DNA of 64,000 bases, taken from Gari tellinella. Lineage: Eukaryota > Mollusca > Bivalvia > Cardiida > Psammobiidae. The DNA is taken from positions 20,924,479 through 20,988,478 of the forward strand of contig OV277861.1 in assembly GCA_922989275.2 (NCBI GenBank), read 5' to 3'. The translations under genes and the position numbers were made by a program. The notes under the pieces were generated by a model. It was given only the letters and a program-made list of their open reading frames with translations. It did not search any database and was not told the origin of the DNA. Positions 55,801 to 61,800 of this stretch are shown here, piece after piece. Positions within the stretch are counted from its first letter, which is position 1; every line of letters begins with the position of its first letter.

Positions 55801-58800
55801 CTGTTTGCATATGACAAGAGTACTCCTCACAGGTACACTGTTTGCAACACTTCTCCTGACAACTTTATAATATGATTGAGGTAAAAGGTCAATGTCAAGG
55901 CACCTAAAAATAGTAATAGTACGCAAAAGTCCACCTACCCAAGACGTACTTACACACAACATTTGGTTAATATAATGCTCAAAGAAGTGTACAGTAAAAC
56001 CTCTCTATAACGGTCACTAAAACGAAGACTAATTGGTTGTTTAAATGACAGGTGACAGCTTAAAGCAAGGTGACAGTAAAACAGAAAGCTCCTACAGGAG
56101 CTTTCTGTTTTACTGTCACCATGCTTTAAGCAGTCACCTGTCAAAAACAACTAATAAATTAGCACACTTTAGTGGCCGTTGTAGAGAGGTTTTACATGTA
56201 GTCAAAGGACAAGGTAAATTAAACGATAGCCATAAGGTAGTATGCAACACTCCTGTGTCCCGGAATATTATCACACACTAAATTTGGTATCCCTAGCTGT
56301 TTTGGTACAGGAAACATGATCCAAATGAGATCGAATATAATTGAGATCAAATACCAAGGTAAGTGTGGTCCAATCAATGACTCCAGATCAATTTAACAGA
56401 GCCGTGGGGAAATTATTTCTGTAAATTATATGGCCCTTCTAACTCTCCATACTTTGATGAGACCTGGAAACAGTATGTGCACTCATCTGTGACAGATTAC
56501 TTTGATAGTGTTACATTAGACAGGACGATAACGGTAAACCAAGACCTCATAGCAAAGTGCATACGCTCACTGCCGAAAGGTAAAGCCAGTGGGATAGATG
56601 GGGTTTGCTATGAGCTTTTGATATTTTCTGTAGATGTAATTTCGCCTGCACTATCTAATATGTTTACTTCCATGCTTCGATGTGGGTACATACCGTCTGA
56701 CATGAAAAAGGGCGAGATCATTACATTACACAAAGGAGGAAAGAAGGTGAAAGACAATCCAGATAATTACCGAGCGATTACATTGTCATCGGTACTTTTG
56801 AAACTGTTTGAATTGGTGTTATTAGATCGCTGCCAGGAAGATATTGTCAAGAAATTAAGTATTCAACAGGGAGGGTTTCAGAAGCAGCTTGGATGTGCAA
56901 TGACGTCATTTGTATTACGGGAAACATTGTATTACGCCCGTGAACAATCATCAAAGGTGTACATGTTTGTCGAAATGTATATGATATCTGATGTATGCAA
57001 TAAAATATGATTAAATCATCAAAGGTGTTCGTGTGCTTTCTAGACGGTCGGCAAGCCTTTGACCATGTATGGCATGATGGATTATTTTTCAAGTTAAGGG
57101 AGTTTAATGTTGACGTTAACACCATTGTGGCGCTGAAAGAAATGTACAGGAATGCCTCGTGCCTTGTGAGATTTAACGGACTCAGATCAGGGGAGTTCCC
57201 AGTGTTACAAGGAACAAAGCAAGGGGGTAAAAGTTCTCCGATAATGTACCTAGTATTCATTGACGGGCTTATAAAGGAGCTCGAGGCCAGTGGACTTGGT
57301 GTCTGTCTTCATGGGATGAAAGTGTCTTCTCCGACAGTGGCAGACGATATGACTTTGCTTGCATTCTCCAAAGAAGCCATAGACAAAATGTTGAACATTT
57401 GCTGGGAATACTCGCGAAAATGGCGCTATTTTTATAATTCTAACAAATGTGCGGTATTAGTATTCAATGATACTCATAGCCATCAGAAAAGAACGTATAA
57501 GTTGGGGAATGATACTATACGAGAAACAGACTCTCAGACGCACTTAGGTATAAGTTGTGATAGCAATCTCTCTTGTAACTCGCAGATGTATGACGCCAGT
57601 GTCACTCTACGTGGTACCTACCTTAACATAGTGCACAATGGAATTCAGTCAAAGACGTTATCGCCTACACTTCTCAAGACATTGTATGTTACTGCGGTCC
57701 TGCCGAAAGCATTGTACGGATGCGAATCATGGGACTCTTACTCACCCAGTGACATTATGATTTTGGAGAGGGCTCATCGTTATTGTATCAAGAAGATTCA
57801 GGGCTTAAGCAAGTATTTCAACAATAACCTAGCTCTTGCAATGCTAGATATTCCGCATATAGAAGTTCTCATTGATAAGAGGAAGCTACTTTTCCTTGGT
57901 CAGTTGTGCCGGTTACCAGACGTGTATCTGTCAAAAAGAGTGTTTGTCCACCGTCTTATTCGGTATCTTAATGCAGAGATACAACCACGTGGTTTCATGC
58001 GAGACATCCTCCGCTTACTGAAGAAATACAACATTACAAATGCGATTGAGCAGTTCGTTCAATACGGCACATTTCCATCCAAACAATCATGGAAGAGGAC
58101 GCTCTACAACAAGTTAGATCGCCCATGGAAGGCCAACACATTGGAAGAACTGAGCCAACAGTTAGGGATACTCGCCGACACGGATATCGTGAAAGAAAGG
58201 GGGTGTCAGGTGTTTGGGAAGCTGCTCGGGATTCCCCATGGGTTCGGGACACGTGTAGGACAGTTGTTACTGGAATAGGGCTACTAATATCTGGCCAGAA
58301 CGTATGGACTTGTAGAAAATGTAATCGGCTGTGCGAGAATATTGTAGAACACTTACTGTGTTTCTGTGACAAAGCATCAAGTTATGTACATGCGCTATGG
58401 GACCTTATAATTGAGCAAAGGGGCAAGGAAGAATTTGTTAGGCTAATGCATACACCTATCCGAGACCAGTGCTTAATTATTCTGAATATGTGTGTGTCTG
58501 TGATATGTAACAGAATGCACAGTGACAGTTTGCAAAAGATCCTCCGGGGCATCTTTCGGGATTAACAAATTTAACCCTAGCGACGAGTGTGCTCGTCGCT
58601 TACTAGCAGGTGATTTGTAGAAGGATGCACTTGTCTTATGCAAACATTGAAGACCCAGATCGGAGGGCTCGAAAACGAGCCCTCTGATCAGGGTCTGCAA
58701 TGTATGTCACTCTGCACTATTTGACAGAATGCAATCCTAAGCAGAAAAAAAATGGACTAGTCCTGGAAGTGAGCTGGAGTTTTCCGTTGTGATTTCAGGG

Positions 58801-61800
58801 GTTATTTAACTAATTATGTGTATGCCTCTGATGACCGCTGAAGTAAGGTTCTACTGTAGTAAATACATAGGTATTTTATCCGTGCTGAAGAGATTACCTC
58901 AATATAATTGTACTGCTACTATGTACAGTGGATAAAGCGGTATTCTACCCTGTTTAAACGCTAACAAAAGGCAAATGCAAAGCACTGTAGTGTACAAAAT
59001 TGAGGTTTTTAATTTATTTCGATTTATTTTAATCCGAATGGCAAATAGTTTAGAGCCTGAACAGACGCCGGGTTACCCGGCATCTCATCTGTGTCCAAAC
59101 TATTTACAATGAAAAATAAAGGATACCAGTTTATGGAGAGAATAACGTCCTGTCTACGGTACATAGCCTGCATAACCTTTAGCTTGTAGTATCGATAGAT
59201 CTATATACGTCCGTACTTGCATTAACCGACATATCAGTATCTAATGTATATGCAGCTTGATGGGGCGAAATTTGGCGAGGACGACTATTAACTGAGCCTT
59301 TTGTATAGGTCGTTTGCAGTTAAAAAAAAACACGATAATTTTCAAATATCTCCATGACAAGAAAACGGAGACTAACGGAATTTTGCATAGATTTATGATA
59401 TACCTATACCAACTCTGACAAAAAAGAAATATTTTTTTCTCTTCGTAATAAAAAAGTTTTATTCATAACTTCTATATAAAGTTTACACTTCTAAGGGACA
59501 GTTTTCCGAAGGGTGATTTCAAGTTATTCAACAGCCTATCTTTCACGACCCGGCAACGCCTCACCGTTAAACCATCGCATACCATAGCAGTTTACAACTA
59601 ACCGAACGAGGCCCTGACTGGGGTACGTTAAACGTATTAACCGACCATACTGTCATTTGCGCACATGTAAGATCCTAATCGGACACCGGAGCCATTTCGT
59701 ATCTGAATAGGATCCGAACCATGTGCCACTCATACGAAAGTTTTATCAACAAAACGCAAAATAACTAAATGCGATAAATAGCAGAAGAGACATGTTCATA
59801 CCAGACGATCTACACCAACTTACCATTATCAAATTTTCAACAGAATGTTTCCAGATCAGTTCGAAAACCTTTATTATTTTATCGCTTAAAGAAAACGTAA
59901 TGTAAACGTAAGTGCAATACAACTCGAACATTGATACATATTAAGCTCCAGACAAGGGGAGTATTTTCAAAACTAAATCTTTATTTCTGAATTAAGCCCT
60001 ATGGTGTGACTATTCATTAGAACCGTCTTTCTTCGAGTAGTCACACCATAGGATTTGGTGCTGAACTGGGTGAGAAAATGTTGGACTTGTTCAAGTTTCT
60101 CTCTCTTATATGGAGCTCTGTAATTATGTAGAAATGTTAGAGCTTCGGTTTGAAAAGTAATTGCAATTCTCTTTATTCCTGGTGAAGAGTTCGTGGATTT
60201 AGGCATAGTAAAAATGTAATGGATTATGGGGCCTCACAATTAATTTTGCACAACTTAACAACCAATATCAGCACGGGATTCACCTTTCAGACAGTAGCAA
60301 CTTGCACGGGATTTTACCTGGGGATATTCTCCAATATAAACAAACGTGATCAAGGTAATAGACAATAACACCCCACGTAATTGACCATTTTCAGTGACAC
60401 AAAATTTATATAAAACTAAGAAGAAAAGTTTTTAGTTAGACTTTTAAAAATTCTGAATTTCCTTGTCAGAGTTGGTATAGACACATCATAAGTGTATGCA
60501 AAATTCAATTTAAATACGTCCAGTAGTTTTAAAATTATCTAAGATTTATCGTGTTTTTTTGAACTGCAAACGACCTATACCGTTTCTGCTGTTTCTTGGT
60601 GTATAATTCGTATTGGAATTTACTCTGGTCTTTAAATGAGGGGTCGCTTAACGCAGGTTGGACTGTTCTACCGTTATGTCATGATATTTTTGGTAAAGTG
60701 GAGAGCTCTTACAGGAACCTTCTGTTTTGCTATCATCATGTCTTAGACTGTCACAAGCTTTCAATATTTGCAGTAACATTAGTCTGATATCAGTTTCTTG
60801 TACCTGTCATTATTTTCCATATTTCGTGTATTTCGATGGAGAATATAAGACGGGTACGTATATTTATTGATCTGGTTTATTGCCAATGATGCATCAAATG
60901 CAATATTTACCAGTGATACCTGCGGAACACAGATGACCGTAGGCAAATGGTAGCTGTCCCTTTTCCAAATTTTCGAACATTTTGTTTGGAAAAGAGATAA
61001 GTATGTACCATTTGGTTTAATTATTTCTCAGTTGTATATCGTAGTTGCTGAATCTTGTTTTATTTCTATGTAACCGGCATTGATTGTACTGGTTTAGTGC
61101 AACCTTTCCCCGCGACACTCCAGCAATACGGTAATGAGGTATTTAAAGGCAAGTTTATGTCCTGTGTGGGGCTGATGTGGTGCTGAAAGCTCCTTTAGGA
61201 GCTTTCTGCATCGCTTTAGTCCTGCATTGAGCACTCACCAACAATGGGACATGCTTGAGTGTCGCTCGAGGAAGGTTGTACAGTACAGAAATCTTACAAG
61301 GTTGATGACTTGGGTATTCAGCATCATATATTATGTTTGCAGCATACGGTCGGGCTTGTGTTGGACGGCTACTCGGTAGAGTAATTATGACTTACTGTAT
61401 AATTATGTGGATGCTTGGCGCGGGACCGAGGAATGACGTTGTGCGTTAGGAGGTCGCATGGTTCGGTATTCATTCGAGTTCATTCAGTGGTCGCTCAACA
61501 CAAGCTTGAATGTATCTTATTGAAATACGTAATACAATGTACATGTTTAGGTATTTTTTCGTTGAATATGTAAATATGTTATATATCTTCATGAATGGAG
61601 GAAAACAATAAATATTATATAAATATTTGATGGCAGTTTGCGTGACATTCAAATTGTCAACCCGAGAAACAGCATGTCACCCCGAGGCGTAGCCGAGGGT
61701 GACATTCTTGTTTTCGAGGGTTGACAATTTGAATGTCACGCAAACTGACATCTAATATTTATTTTATTACACCGAGCTTATCAACCCTGGCTTTGGAATC

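Noticed and set aside
58034..58372. 112-codon minus-strand frame over the LINE
   Set aside because: Antisense shadow of the reverse transcriptase C-terminus.
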